Part shown: positions 36,394 through 47,022 of the stretch, piece by piece
Layout of the letters: each line of letters opens with the position of its first letter
Position numbering within the stretch: the stretch's first letter is position 1
Assembly (NCBI RefSeq): GCF_950295315.1
Contig: NC_080171.1
Span: 32,356,361 to 32,420,360 of the forward strand
DNA: 64,000 nucleotides
Source of the DNA: Erinaceus europaeus
Lineage: Eukaryota; Chordata; Mammalia; Eulipotyphla; Erinaceidae
Direction of reading: 5' to 3'
The notes under the pieces: generated by a model
The model's database searches: none
What the model was told of the DNA's origin: nothing
Seen by the model: only the letters and a program-made list of their open reading frames with translations
Made by a program: the position numbers and the translations under genes

Positions 36394-37383
36394 TTTTATT
36401 TTTTATTTATAAAAAGGAAACATTGACAAAACCATAGGATACGAGGGGTACAACTTTGCACAATTCCCGCCACCAGACCTCTGTATCCCATCTCTTACCC
36501 TGATTATTTTTCTATTCTTTAACCCTCTGGGAGTATGGGCCCAAGATCATTGTGGGATGCAGAAGGTTGAAGGTCTGGTTTCTGTAATTGCTTCCCCGCT
36601 GAACATGGATGTTGACAGGTCAATCCATACTCCCAGCCTGTCTTTCTTTTTCCCTAGTGGGGAAGGGCTCTGGGGAAGCGGAGCTCCAAGGCACATTGGT
36701 GGGGTTGCCTGTCCAGGGAAGTCTGGTCGGCATCCTGCTAGCATCTGGAACCTGGTTGCTGACGAGAGTTAACATACAAAGCCAAACAAATTGTTGAACA
36801 GTCATGGACCTAAAGGCTAGAATAGTGCAGATGAAGTGTTTGGGGGTCCTCCATTTTGTAGACAGCTAGTAGGCATATTTTAGTTATATTTCAAAGGACC
36901 TGTAGCTATACTAGTGTTTTGTTGTTGTTGTTGTTGTTATTTTATTTTATTTTATTTGCCTGAGCCTGAAATCTGATATGCAGGTGGATCCAAGGTGGAA
37001 AATAACTTTATTGTCTGGGGAGATGATGTCATGGCTGGAAAAGGACCAGAAAGTTGGATCAGGGAAGATAGTAGCTCCCCATTATGGGAATAAGTATTGT
37101 TGACTGTAAACCCCATCGATCTGATGTGATCTGGGGCCCATAATCAGTTTAGGAGCCTATGTGACCTCTGCATCCCTGTAGATCTGAGCTCACATTCTGT
37201 GGTCATGAGTAGAAATGTTCCAAGCTGCCCCAATATCAGGACCCATCTTCCTCAGGTGGAGCATACAGTATGTAATCCAGCTTCCCTTCAAAGGATGGAA
37301 CATTCTCTACCATTGTTGATCCAAGTTGAGGGCAAGATCCTATGCTGGCCCACAAAGGGGTCTGTTGTATTGTTTTTGATAGC
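36394..37383 (-). mobile_element. L1-type 3'-UTR element, minus orientation, with 12-bp target duplication
   Basis: Bounded by ACAGACATTTTA at 36382-36393 and 37384-37395. The 3' end is at the left, with a TTATTTTTTATTTATAAAAA tail side then ACCATAGGATACGAGGGGTA. The body carries CACATTGGTGGGGTTGCC, GATGATGTCATGGCTGG and ATGTGATCTGGGGCCCATAA. It is 990 bp with no coding capacity. Its similarity to a motif in the 3' UTR of L1 copy B suggests a 5'-truncated L1 that kept only its 3' UTR; a separate non-autonomous family is possible. Confidence 0.82.
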
Positions 37384-37857
37384 ACAGACATTTTAGTGGT
37401 GGTGATTCAGGGAGGGGGGATTAAAGTCAGGAGAGAGAGAGAGAGAGAAACAACCAAATAAATACAGAATAATTTCAGGTATTTACAAGTGCAGTGAAAC
37501 ATACACACAAACAATAACAAAACCAAATGTGGCAATTACATGAGAAGGATGCTGTCAGGTCTGGAGTCTCTTTGAAGTGGTGAAGGGAAAGGTTAGACCT
37601 AGAAGAGAAGGCAAAATCATCTTTTAGTAGAGGAGGGTGGCTCAACAGTTATGTACAGTCTTGATCACTGTCAACTTCAGTCTCGATTGCAATGAAATTA
37701 AAATGCTGTCTATACATTGGGATGTTTTATGATGGAGTATATTTGGACTCATCATTATAGAAAGTCTTATAGTTGAAAGTTGGATGCTACCTTTAGTGAC
37801 TGCTAGTCAGGAAATACTGATCCCTTCCTCCCTCCCTCCCTCCCTCCTTCTTTCCTT

Positions 37858-37860
<3 letters not shown>

Positions 37861-37904
<44 letters not shown>
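37861..37904 (+). repeat. (CT)n microsatellite
   Basis: About 44 bp of CT repeats, preceded by CCTCCCTCCCTCCC. It directly precedes the long-form SINE. Confidence 0.95.
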
Positions 37905-37907
<3 letters not shown>

Positions 37908-37909
<2 letters not shown>

Positions 37910-38200
37910 GTCACCAGGGCTATTGCTGGGGCTTGGGGCTTGGGACTCAGTGCTCAGTGCCAGCACTACAAATCCACCACTTCAGGCAACTGTTTTTTTC
38001 CTTTTTTCCCCCTAATTTTTGTTAGGATAGAAAGAAATTGAGAGAGGGTGGGAAGATGGAGAATGGAGAGAAAGAAGACACCTATAGACCTGATTTACTA
38101 CTCTGAAATGGATCCCCTGAAGATGGGGAGTGGGGGCTCTAACCTGGGTCCTTGAGCTTGGTAATATACATGCTTAACCAGGTGCACCATGCCCAGTCCC
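37908..38200 (-). mobile_element. tRNA-derived SINE, minus orientation, long form
   Basis: TTGTCACCAGGGCTATTGCT, with a short duplication (GGGCTTGGGGCTTGGG and CAGTGCTCAGTGC), AAGACACCTATAGACCTGAT and head end CATGCCCAGTCCCCC. Confidence 0.85.
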
Positions 38201-38724
38201 CCTTATAAAATATATTTGGGTGGAAAACTGACAATGAACCTATTTCTTTGAATAGCCAATGTTAGGTTGAACACCCCGCCCCCTTTTTTTCTCCCCTCTT
38301 ACTTTTCCCCATAAAGTCTGAGAGGCAACAAATTAGAGTGAGAAGGGGAAGAGTGTCAGCTTCAAGTAGACCTTAAGTTTGTCTTCTGACTTTTCCATTG
38401 TCATGACTAGGTGGCACAGGGAAGGTTAATTTCAGAACCTCATTTTTAGAATAGGATGATGCCACCTATGTGCCTTCATGAGGACTAAGCTTAGCATTCT
38501 ATTTGGGGATCCTGGAACAGTGCCTGAAGTGTGGAGGTGCACTGTGGCATTCTACTCTTTATATCTTCAAATTTTGTGCATTAAATGTTTCCTTTTCTTC
38601 TTCTTTCTCCTATCCTTTTCCTCCACTTCTTTCTATTACTCTTTCAGCTCCTCCTTCTCCTTTTCCATTCTAGGAAAGATGTGTAACTTCACATCTACAT
38701 GATTCCATTTCTCTCAGTAGAATT

Positions 38725-38885
38725 TTTTCCCACAGAGTCAGAGACAGAGAAGGGGAGACACTACAGTACTGTTCCACTGCTTGTGAAACTTCTCCTTGTA
38801 GTAGCCTCCCATGTGGTGCTGTGGGCTTGAACCTAAGTCCTCACACATGGGAGAGTGTATACTCTACTAGGGCAGGGTACCTCCC
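38725..38885 (-). mobile_element. Diverged tRNA-derived SINE, minus orientation
   Basis: CAGAGTCAGAGACAGAGAAG, GACACTACAGTACTGTTCCA and GGGCTTGAACCTAAGTCC. Confidence 0.65.
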
Positions 38886-39639
38886 ACACCATCCTGATCT
38901 TTTTTGTTGCTCTGTGTACTCTGTTCCTAGTCAGATTCTTTACTTTGAACTGTTCTACCACATATATGCCTTTGGGTCTTTGTGTTGTCTTACTCTGAAT
39001 GTCAAGGTTAATAACTGTTTGGATGTCATACCTAACAGTGGGAATGGGTCCGAGTTCATGGTCCTGTGTTAATGAAGTAAATATCCCATTTTATGGTAGC
39101 ACTCCTTTTTTTTTTTTGGTAGTTTGAAATTATAAAATCATATTTTTCTATTCTTTTTTCCCCTTCTCTGTCTACTTAACTGTGTCCTCACTCACTCATC
39201 AAACACAAAGCATATTTATTATTCTGGAACAGATCTCATTGCTTTAGCCAGCTCAGCACATCGCATATTATCACTTCATGTTTTGTTAATTATAACATTT
39301 ACCTCCATTTCCTTGGGTCTGGTACAGGGAAGGCAAATACAGAGCACCCACAGCTTCTGACATCTCTTGTACAGTAAGGCATATGTGGCCAGTCAGTCAG
39401 TGTGCAGATGTGGTCTTGGAGACCTCAGCACATCACTGCCAATTGAATAGTTTCAGCGCTGAGATGATTTCCTGCTTGCAAGCTGCGCAAGCCACCTCCT
39501 TAAACCCTGCCAGTCTCTCTGGAACAGCCTGTGGAGGCTAATGGAAGATCTTCCCACTTCCCTGTACTCACCTTGCTTCCCCACAGATCTTTATTTCCTC
39601 ACTCTGCCCCTACTCACTCCTGTCATTTTCTTGCTTTCC

Positions 39640-39842
39640 CCCTTCCATTTCTTATTTGATGGGGCAGACTAAAATTGAGAAGGAAGGGAAGGTAAAGAGG
39701 GAGAGAGAATAAAGACACCTGTAGTACTGCTTTACTACTTGTGAAACTTCCCCCCTGCAGGTGGGGCCCTGGGGCTTGAACTTGGATCCTTGTATATGGT
39801 AATGTGTGCCTTCTGCTAGATGTGCCACTGCCTGATCATAAG
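39640..39842 (-). mobile_element. tRNA-derived SINE, minus orientation
   Basis: TTGATGGGGCAGACTAAAAT, AAGACACCTGTAGTACTGCT, GGGGCTTGAACTTGGATCC and GCCACTGCCTGATCA. Confidence 0.85.
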
Positions 39843-39889
39843 GTCCTTCAGTTTCCATAGACTCAATTTGTCAATTTCTTTCTTTTATT

Positions 39890-40622
39890 TTAGTGATTTA
39901 GTAATGATTTTCAGGATTGTAAGATAATAGGGGTATAATTTCAAATAGTTCCCACCACCAGAGTTCTGTGCCCCATCCTTTCCATTGGGAGACTTTCCTA
40001 TTATTTATCCCTTTGGGAGTGTGGACCAAAGTTCTTTTTGGAGTGCAGAAGGTGGGAGTTCTGGATTCTAAAATTCAGAAAGGTGGGATGTTCAGGGTGG
40101 TATGGCCATAGATGGAGTTCTGGATTCTATAACTATTTCTCTGCTGGCAATGGGTGTTGGTAGTTGTATCCATACCCCCATCCTATTTCTATCTTTCCTT
40201 TGTGGGGTAGGGCTCTGGAGAGTTGAGATTTCAGGACTCATTAGTGAGTTCATCTACCTAGAGAAGTCAGCTTGAAATCATAGTAGCATCTGTCTCTTGG
40301 TAGCTAAAAGGCAGCAAGATATAAAGCAGGGAAAATTGTTTAATAAATAGCAACCAAATTGTAGGAATAGAGCAGATGAAATTAGAGGTCTTCGGGTGGA
40401 AAGAAGCTAGAAAGTCTCTTTTATGTATGCTCCACTGACTGGGCCCATGACTTTAGTAATTTTTGCTTGAGCCTGATAGCTCGCATGTAGATGGGCTAAA
40501 AAATATTGTCTGGGGAGATGGTATCAGGGTAGAAAGCTGGATTAGGCCAGAGAGTAGCTTCCAAACTTGAAGAAAGTATAGAAATACAGTTAAGTGTTTA
40601 CCCCACTGATTTGAGTTTGCCA

Positions 40623-40625
<3 letters not shown>
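39890..40625 (-). mobile_element. Diverged L1-type 3'-UTR element, minus orientation
   Basis: An old relative of the 36394 element: AATAGGGGTATAATTTC, GTTCCCACCACCAGAGTTCT, GGGGTAGGGCTCTGGAGAG and GGGAGATGGTATCAGGG in the same order, with many differences. About 40 bp near 40080-40140 (TGGAGTTCTGGATTCTA) looks duplicated. Confidence 0.7.

Positions 40626-40628
<3 letters not shown>

Positions 40629-40668
<40 letters not shown>
40629..40668 (+). repeat. (CA)n microsatellite
   Basis: About 40 bp of uninterrupted CA repeats just after the diverged L1-type element. Confidence 0.96.
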
Positions 40669-40671
<3 letters not shown>

Positions 40672-41181
40672 CTGTACATCTATAGGCCAGTTATTTGGGA
40701 ACCTGATATATATTCATTTAGATCTTTAATTTCTCTTAGCTTCTCTTAGCAGTGCCTTATATTTTCAACATATAAGTCTCATACATTTTTCTCATATTTA
40801 TCTCTATTTCATTTTATAATACCACTTTAAGCAGTGTTGTTAAAACGTTAATTGCTGTCTATTCATTGTGAATATATTGAAACACATTTGATTTTTGTAT
40901 AAGTTTTGTACCCCATAGCATTTATTATATTATTTACACTCAGTAGAAGTTTTTTGTTTGTTTTTCTCCCCCCCCCAGGTAGATATCTATGTAATCTGCT
41001 AACTCTTCTGATCTGGAGAATCATATTATTTATTTTTCACTCCTTATTGTACTTGGTGGAAGCAAAGTGATAAAAGCAGGCACCCTTGTCTACACTCACT
41101 CCTTCAGCATGACATTTGATAATGTTGGAGTGCTGTTCATGGATGTCCTTTATTAAACTGAGTGTGTTTTTCTGAGACTGT

Positions 41182-41261
41182 TATTTTTATCAGAAAGGAT
41201 TGTTTCTCCCTTTTAAACAGTATATTTTTATCAGAAAGGATTGTCCTCCCTTTTAAACAAT
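41182..41261 (+). repeat. Local tandem duplication, about 40-bp unit
   Basis: TATTTTTATCAGAAAGGATT followed by CTCCCTTTTAAACA occurs twice in succession, with two small differences, inside the old L1 relic. Confidence 0.9.
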
Positions 41262-41339
41262 ATAGTGGATTGCATTATTTTTTTAACTAAACCATGTCCT
41301 CATCAATGAACAATTTCACTGTTCTCAGCTAACCTTTAC

Positions 41340-41515
41340 ATTCAGAGAAAGGGGGCTGGAGAAGAGGGAAGAGGAGAGGGAGACGGAAAAAGAAAAGATG
41401 GACTGATATCACAGTACTAGCACTTGCTCCAATGTATGGCAGCTCCTATGTGACATTGGGATTCTAACCTCATACGTGGTGAATAATGTGCCCTGTCCAG
41501 TGACCTCTTTCCAGT
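41340..41515 (-). mobile_element. Diverged second-family SINE within the old L1
   Basis: A GGAAGAGGAGAGGGAGACGG purine block, GCAGCTCCTATGTGACATTG and TGACCTCTTTCCAG have the family's order, but divergence is high. Confidence 0.5.
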
Positions 41516-41953
41516 CCTGATTTGAGTTTTGAATGTCCAAAAATATCCTAATCCTTGGAATAATTCCCATTTTGCTATAATCTGTTATAATTTTTTATAT
41601 TTTGTTGAATTTACTTTGCTTAATATTTGTTCGTTTTGCATCTATGCTTATAAAAGATTTGGCTTAATGTCTATGATTTTTCTACTTGACTGAGTTGAGA
41701 AAAATTCCTTCTGTTGAAGTGGCCTGAAAATTTTTGATAAGGTAATCTGAAACACCACCTTTTCTTGCTTCCGTCCTTATTTCCTTCCTTCTTTCCTTCT
41801 TTCCTTCTTTCCTTCCTTCCTTCCTTTTTTTTTTTATTGTTGTTGTTATTGTCATATCTAGGGCTTCACTGCTCTGGCCTGGCTTCTTTGGATGGAATAA
41901 TCAAAGATGGAGGGGAAAAGGTAGGGGAGAGAGAGGGAGGTGTCACTTGATCA

Positions 41954-42115
41954 CAGGGGGACCAGGTGGTGGTGCACCTGGTTGAGCGCACTTTTCAATG
42001 TGAAAGGACCTGGGTTTGAGCCCCTGGTCCCCACTTGCAGGGGGAAAGCTTTGCGAGTGCTGAAGCAGTGTCTGCCAACTCCTCTCACTTTCCCTGTGTT
42101 GGATACAGCTCAGCC
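41954..42115 (+). mobile_element. tRNA-derived SINE, plus orientation, truncated tail
   Basis: GGGGGACCAGGTGGTGGTGC head, GGGTTTGAGCCCCTGGTCC B-box region and GCTGAAGCAGTGTCTGC. It ends about 80 bp before exon 4. A TTCCTTCC/poly-T tract at 41765-41835 lies just upstream. Confidence 0.85.
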
Positions 42116-42197
42116 TGAGTTTGAAACAGAATGTTGCTCATATCTGGTATTCTAAAGAAATAATTTAAATCAACCAAATCCTTTCTCCTTCTTTTAG

Positions 42198-42293
42198 GAA
42201 AAACGCAAAGCTGAGGAAGCCCTCAGTGACCTCAGGCGCCAGTATGAAACAGAAGTTGGAGATCTTCAGGTGACAATAAAGAAACTCAGAAAG
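42198..42293 (+). CDS. RASEF: RASEF exon 4 (human numbering)
   Basis: A 96-bp, phase 0-0 exon with acceptor CTTCTTTTAG and donor GTATGT. Its 32 codons ([20 protein letters not shown] to IKKLRK, residues 224-255) match my recollection of human exactly. The run of Lys, Arg and Glu with spaced Leu, Val and Ile is coiled-coil and continues the helix from exon 3 without a break. Confidence 0.98.
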
Positions 42294-42659
42294 GTATGTA
42301 TGTGCCAGCCATTTTGAGGAATAGCTTTAGTATGTCAGTGCCTGAATCGTTAGCCATTAAAACCATCTTAAATTATATTCAAGAAATAGATGAAATCAGA
42401 TTTAAGTCAATTTTGAATTCTATTTTTTTTAGAAAAAATCAATTTACAGATTTTTGTTTTGTTTTGTTTTTTTCCTTACAAGAGTCCACTTTCACATTTC
42501 TCAGAGGTAGATATCAGTACATTTTACCCTCTTCCAAACTGTCATCTTATTCTACTCTAGGGATATAGGTCCCCAGCATCCCTTTAGAATTGTTTTTCCC
42601 CTTCTGAGACCCTGAATCTGCTTCAGTAGACTATAGTCAACTGTGGAGTCACTCTGTGT

Positions 42660-42889
42660 TGTCTCGTGTATTTACTTTGCTTCATTTCTTAGATAATATC
42701 TGTGAGATCAACTGGTACCCCTTTTCCTCCTTCTGGCTAATTTTTTTCCACATGATTCCCTCTATTTCCATTGATGTTGTAGCAAAGAAGAATATGTCCC
42801 TGCTTACTACTGTGTATATTCCATTTTGTATATATGTCACAACTTATTTAGCCATCCATCTGTTGGACTACTTGGGTAGACGTACCATC

Positions 42890-42891
<2 letters not shown>
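42660..42891 (-). mobile_element. Old LINE-1 3' region, minus orientation
   Basis: TTTTTTTCCACATGATTCCC, TCCATTGATGTTGTAGCAAA and TTATTTAGCCATCCATCTGT are typical of the reversed L1 3' end. A SINE interrupts it. Confidence 0.65.
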
Positions 42892-42928
<37 letters not shown>

Positions 42929-43184
42929 TTCTCTTTTGTTGCCCTTGTTGTTTTATTGCTGTAGTTATTATTGATATCGTTGTTGTTGGATAGGACAGAG
43001 AGAAAGGGAGAGAGGAGGGGAAGACAGAGAGGGGGAGAGAGATAGACACCTGTAGACCTGCTTTACCACCTGTGAAGCGACTCCCCTGCAGGAGAGGAGC
43101 TAGGGCCTTGAACCAGGATCCTTACTCAGGTTGTTGCGCTTTACACCACGTGCACTTAACCCACTGCGCTACTGCCTGACTCCC
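42892..43184 (-). mobile_element. tRNA-derived SINE, minus orientation, with target duplication
   Basis: Flanked by GTACCATCTT at 42882-42891 and 43189-43198. The tail side is an expanded (ATTT)n run. The rest is young type, with head end CTGCCTGACTCCC. Confidence 0.93.
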
Positions 43185-43579
43185 AGAAGTACCATCTTCT
43201 AAGGGCTTTTATTCCTTTCTCTGCCTAAGGGCAGCCTACTTTTTTCGTGGGTCAGATAGTTATGACTCATTGAGCAGACGCGCAGCAAGCCCCACTTTTC
43301 TTTCATTAATCTTCAGTAGCCAAGTGCCCTCAGGTTACATGTGTTCAGTGGACTGTCTGCTCTGACAGGTAGGGTCATTGTCATGCCGACTGTCTATCTC
43401 TACCACCAGATAATGTAAGGTACATGGTAAGTTCAATGAATATTAAATAAAATGAGTAATCCACTCATATGTAGAAAGTTCCATGTCAAGAGGACCCTTA
43501 ATCAGTAAGAGATTATAGACAGAGTTTGTTGAAGTGTGATCGAAGGTCTAGCTAGGTTTTGACATTTGCTGTAATTAAT

Positions 43580-44008
43580 TTATTTTTTTATTTTTTATTT
43601 ATAAAAAGGAAACATTGACTAAACCATAGGATAAGAGGGGTACAACTTCACACAATTCCCACCACTAGACCTCTGTATCCTATCCCCTCCCCTGATAGCT
43701 TTCCTCTTCTTTAACCCTCTGGGAGTATGGACCCAAGGTCATTGTGGGATGCAGAAGGTTGAAGGTCTGGCTTCTGTAATTGCTTCCCCGCTGAACATGG
43801 GCGTTGACAGGTCGATCCATACTCCCAGCTTGTCTCTCCCTTACCCTAGTGGTGAAGGGCTCTGGGGAAGCAGAGCTCCAGGACACATTGGTGGGGTTGT
43901 CTGTCCAGGAAAGTCTGGTCACAACATGCTAGCATCTGAAACCTTGTTGTTGACAAGAGAGTTTACATACAAAAACAAACAAATTATTGACCAATCATGG
44001 ACCTAAGG
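43580..44008 (-). mobile_element. L1-type 3'-UTR fragment, minus orientation
   Basis: ACCATAGGATAAGAGGGGTA, CCTATCCCCTCCCCTGATAG, GGTCGATCCATACTCCCAG and CACATTGGTGGGGTTGTC in order. It stops after CCAATCATGGACCTAA, so it is a shorter 5'-truncated copy. Confidence 0.82.
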
Positions 44009-44374
44009 GAATTTCTAATGAATACAGTGTTTCTGTGTGGCGTACTGGCTCATGCTTAGCAACTGACATAGTCACTTTATAAGTATTTCTTGAAATAACT
44101 GTGAAAAAAGAAAAACATAGGTTAGTCTGTTATTAACTCTGCTCTTAGAAATCTTAGACTCTGGTAGGACAGGTAGGACATTCATAAATGACCATAATAG
44201 AGAATGGGAAGTTTTTAGGAGACTATAGAGGTCCTAGACTTATGCAGTTTAACTTTAAGAGTGAGCACTGGAATGCTTAATAAAAGAGTGGTTTCCAGGA
44301 AGGACTTGCAGTTATTTCAAAGAAAACACATTTACAGTAAAATCCTCCTTTAAATTAGTAAATGTAGGGACTCA

Positions 44375-44660
44375 GTTAGTTTTGTACCCAGTTAAGCAGG
44401 ACATTACTATGTTCAGGGACCCCAGTTCAAAGCCCCGGCTCTCCACCTACAGGGGTGAAGTTTCACAAGTGGTGAAGTGGTTCTACAGGTGTTTTTCTCT
44501 CTCCCTCTCTATCTCCCCCTTCCCTCTCAATTTATGACTTATCAAATAAAAGAAAGAGAAAAAGAGAAAAAAGAGAAAAGTAAAAAGGCCAACAGGAATA
44601 GTGAATTCATTGCCATGCAGGCACCAGAGCCCCTTCCCTTCCCCCCCAAAAGCTGTCAAA
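44375..44660 (+). mobile_element. tRNA-derived SINE, plus orientation, long form
   Basis: AGCCCCGGCTCTCCACC, AGTGGTGAAGTGGTTCTACA, and long-form end CATGCAGGCACCAGAGCCCC. Confidence 0.8.
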
Positions 44661-44729
44661 AATAAGCATATGTTAAATATTAAGTTTTAAAATTCAAATT
44701 GTATGAGTAAATACATATTTGTTTATTTA

Positions 44730-44850
44730 TTTAATTTTAGCCAGAGCACTATTCAGTTGTGGCTTTTGGTGGTACTAGGGATTGGATGTGCAACTTCTGA
44801 GCCCCAGCCACAAAAATCTTTTGCAGAACTGCTATTCTATCTCTCTCACT
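44730..44850 (-). mobile_element. Second SINE family, minus orientation
   Basis: CCAGAGCACTATTCAGTTGT, GGTGGTACTAGGGATTGG and ATTCTATCTCTCTCACTTC. Confidence 0.7.
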
Positions 44851-44990
44851 TCTAGTTTAATGTTTCAGGTTGTAAGATGTTGAGAATTGGAGACTTTTAG
44901 AACACTCATAGTAATATATCAGAATATTCTTTAACACAACTGAATCTATTACAGTGTTTGTTATTGAACAATTTTTGTGTGCTTTTTCAG

Positions 44991-45068
44991 CTAGAAGAAC
45001 AATCAAAACACTTAAGTCAGAAAGAAGACGTGGCTGCATTAAAGAAACAAATTTATGACTTATCAATG
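44991..45068 (+). CDS. RASEF: RASEF exon 5 (human numbering)
   Basis: A 78-bp, phase 0-0 exon with acceptor GCTTTTTCAG and donor GTAAGA. The 26 codons run LEEQSKHLSQKEDVAALKKQ to YDLSM (residues 256-281). The only differences from recalled human are HL for RV. It is coiled-coil in composition. A second-family SINE sits 48 bp downstream of the donor, close enough to be worth noting for splicing. Confidence 0.97.
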
Positions 45069-45116
45069 GTAAGAATCTCTCACAGAAAAATGTTTCCTGT
45101 TAGGCTACTATTTTCT

Positions 45117-45280
45117 TTTTTTTTTAATATTTATATTTTAGTGAGAGAGGTATGGAGAGAAAGAGACTGTGAGAGAGAGACTAGAGCACTGTTCAGCTTT
45201 GGCTGTTTGTGGTTCTGGGACACCTCAGAGTCTCAGGCATGGCAGTCTTTTACATAACCAATATGCTATCTCCCCAGCCC
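45117..45280 (-). mobile_element. Second SINE family, complete copy with 16-bp target duplication
   Basis: Perfect 16-bp flanks TAGGCTACTATTTTCT at 45101-45116 and 45281-45296 define a 164-bp insertion. On the + strand it shows poly-T, GAGAGAGACTAGAGCACTGT, GGTTCTGGGACACCTCAGAG and ATATGCTATCTCCCCAGCCC. This is the best reference copy of the family here. Confidence 0.95.
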
Positions 45281-45384
45281 TAGGCTACTATTTTCTAAAC
45301 ATAATGATGCTATTATTTCATTGTCTAGGAAAAGAAGCTTAAAGAGAAATTAATGCCTTAGGCTAAATAAAGTCATTGAACCAT

Positions 45385-45560
45385 CTGCTGGTGGTAATCT
45401 AGTTAAGCTTACACATTACAGCACACAAGACCGTGGTTTGGGGAGGGGGAAGGGCTTCAAAAGCAGTGAAACAGTGCTGTAGGTGTCTCTCTCTTACCCT
45501 CTCTACTTCCCCCTTCCCCTTCCCCCTTCAATTTTTCCCTGTCTCTATCTAAAATAAATG
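45385..45560 (+). mobile_element. tRNA-derived SINE, plus orientation, diverged
   Basis: CATCTGCTGGTGGTAATCTA head, AAAGCAGTGAAACAGTGCTG body and CTATCTAAAATAAATG end. Confidence 0.75.
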
Positions 45561-46284
45561 ATGCCATTGAAATATATTCAATCAAATACATTCTGTGTGG
45601 AGGTTCCCCCCTCAAGATACTCACCTATTACTAATACTTTTATTGTTCGTCTAAAGCAGTAATGACACAGTCCTTACACTTTAGGTAGTTAACTCTGCAT
45701 TCTTACAAGTTGAGGGTATTCTCTTTTGTTCTTCATCCAAATTTTCATTTTCATGTTGTCCTGCCTTTATTTTTAGCCTTTCTAATCATCAAAGCCAACA
45801 TTTTACATCTATTTATTATTAAGTTTTCTCTATTTTTTCAGGTTTACTTTAAAAATTAAAATTAGAAGTCAACAATGAACATTTCCTTTATTGTGATCTT
45901 CAGTATTTTTACCACAGAACTAAGAAGTGAGCCAGAATTATGAACTGTTTTTCCCCACAACCTCTGGTCACAATCCCTGTGTTCTTGAGAAAGGAAATTT
46001 TCTTGTTTTATAGTAAAATTAAGTGTCTTTATCTATCTCCAATTCCATATTTTGCCATATCTACGTTGACTTTGTAATTGGTTGTGACTTACTTGCAGAT
46101 GTGCTTGTTTTTCTTGGGTTTTTTTTTACTGAATTTTTGGTTTCTTATAAAAAGAAACTCTACTGCCTTTATAACATCATCAGTAAATTACAACTTCTTA
46201 TTATAAAGTATCACATTATCCTTAAAATGCTGATTTTGTCCAGAAGTTTTAGTTCTTATTGGACTGGTTGCTTTTCAGACATGC

Positions 46285-46620
46285 TATTCAGACATCATAT
46301 GTGCTTGAAGACATCATGCTAAGTGGAATAAGCCAAAAAGAGAACAAATATCAAAGGGTCTCACTTATAGCTGTAGCTTAAAAAAGCACAAAGCAAAACA
46401 TGGACTGGGTGGGATATACTATATCAAAGTAAAGGACTTTTGGGAAGGAGGGGAGAGGGCAGGGGTGAAGAGAAACTTGAGCCTTATTGCAGCCTTATTG
46501 CATGTTGTTGGAAAAGGACCTAAATTGTGAGTGAGAGTGTTTTGTAGAGAACTTTCATAGGGAGGTAATATCCATATGTCTACAGCTACACTGTAAATCA
46601 TTAACCCCTTAATAACTGAT
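46285..46620 (+). mobile_element. Old LINE-1 3' end, plus orientation
   Basis: GACATCATGCTAAGTGGAAT, AAGCCAAAAAGAGAACAAAT and GGTCTCACTTATAG are characteristic L1 3'-UTR phrases. Confidence 0.7.
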
Positions 46621-46632
46621 ATAAAAAAATAA

Positions 46633-46815
46633 CGGGGCCAGTGAACACAGACCCAGGTTCAATCCCCTGGTCTCCACTTGCAGGGGGAAAGCTTCATGAG
46701 TGGTGAAGCAGTGTTATAGTTGTCTCTCTGACTCTCTCCCTTTCTGTCTCCCCCCCCTTTATCAATTTCTCTCTGTCTCTATCCAATAATAATTAAACAA
46801 TTAATTTAAAATACA
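46633..46815 (+). mobile_element. tRNA-derived SINE, plus orientation, head truncated
   Basis: CCCAGGTTCAATCCCCTGGT, GTGGTGAAGCAGTGTTATAG and TCTATCCAATAATAATTAAA. The first part of the tRNA-like head is missing. Confidence 0.82.
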
Positions 46816-46856
46816 ATAAATTTTTTAAAATGAGAATTTTGAGGACTTAGATTTTT

Positions 46857-47022
46857 AAAAATTTCTTTATTGGGGAATTAATGTTTTACATTCACCAGTG
46901 AATACAATAGTTTTTACATGCATAACATTTGTACATTGTACGTGCATACAGTTCCAAAAAGGATGACAGACGACCTAGTGGAGGTTATATTGTTATATGG
47001 AAAACTTGGAAATGTTATGCAT
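46857..47022 (-). mobile_element. Retroposon with internal 5' inversion and 14-bp target duplication
   Basis: GGACTTAGATTTTT flanks it at 46843-46856 and 47023-47036. On the minus strand the 3' part reads normally to CAATAAAG and an A-run, but the 5' part is the same family in reverse, so CATGCATAACATTT (near 46918) and AAATGTTATGCATG (ending at 47023) form an inverted pair. It ends about 180 bp before exon 6. Confidence 0.85.

Larger units (their letters stand above)
40690..41750 (-). mobile_element. Old LINE-1 ORF2 relic, minus orientation
   Basis: Motifs such as TTTGATTTTTGTATAAGTTT, GCAGGCACCCTTGTCTACAC, TTGATAATGTTGGAGTGCTG and TAATCCTTGGAATAATTCCC are reverse-complement L1 ORF2 sequence, heavily decayed. 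A local duplication sits at 41182-41261 and a SINE interrupts it at 41340-41515. Confidence 0.65.
35801..42197 (+). other. RASEF: RASEF intron 3
   Basis: The largest complete intron (6.4 kb). It holds an L1-type 3'-UTR element with target duplications, four tRNA-derived SINEs, a diverged L1-type 3'-UTR copy and an old L1 piece, all listed separately. Stretches 35801-36381, 37396-37790, 38201-38724 and 38886-39639 show nothing recognisable. Confidence 0.85.
42294..44990 (+). other. RASEF: RASEF intron 4
   Basis: 2.7 kb. It holds an old L1 3' region split by a young SINE, an L1-type 3'-UTR fragment and two further SINEs. The stretches 42294-42659, 43199-43579 and 44009-44374 show nothing recognisable. 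Confidence 0.85.

Noticed and set aside
42892..42930. CRISPR-like or other phased repeat array
   Set aside because: It is a simple ATTT microsatellite at a SINE tail. No spacer-repeat array exists in the window.
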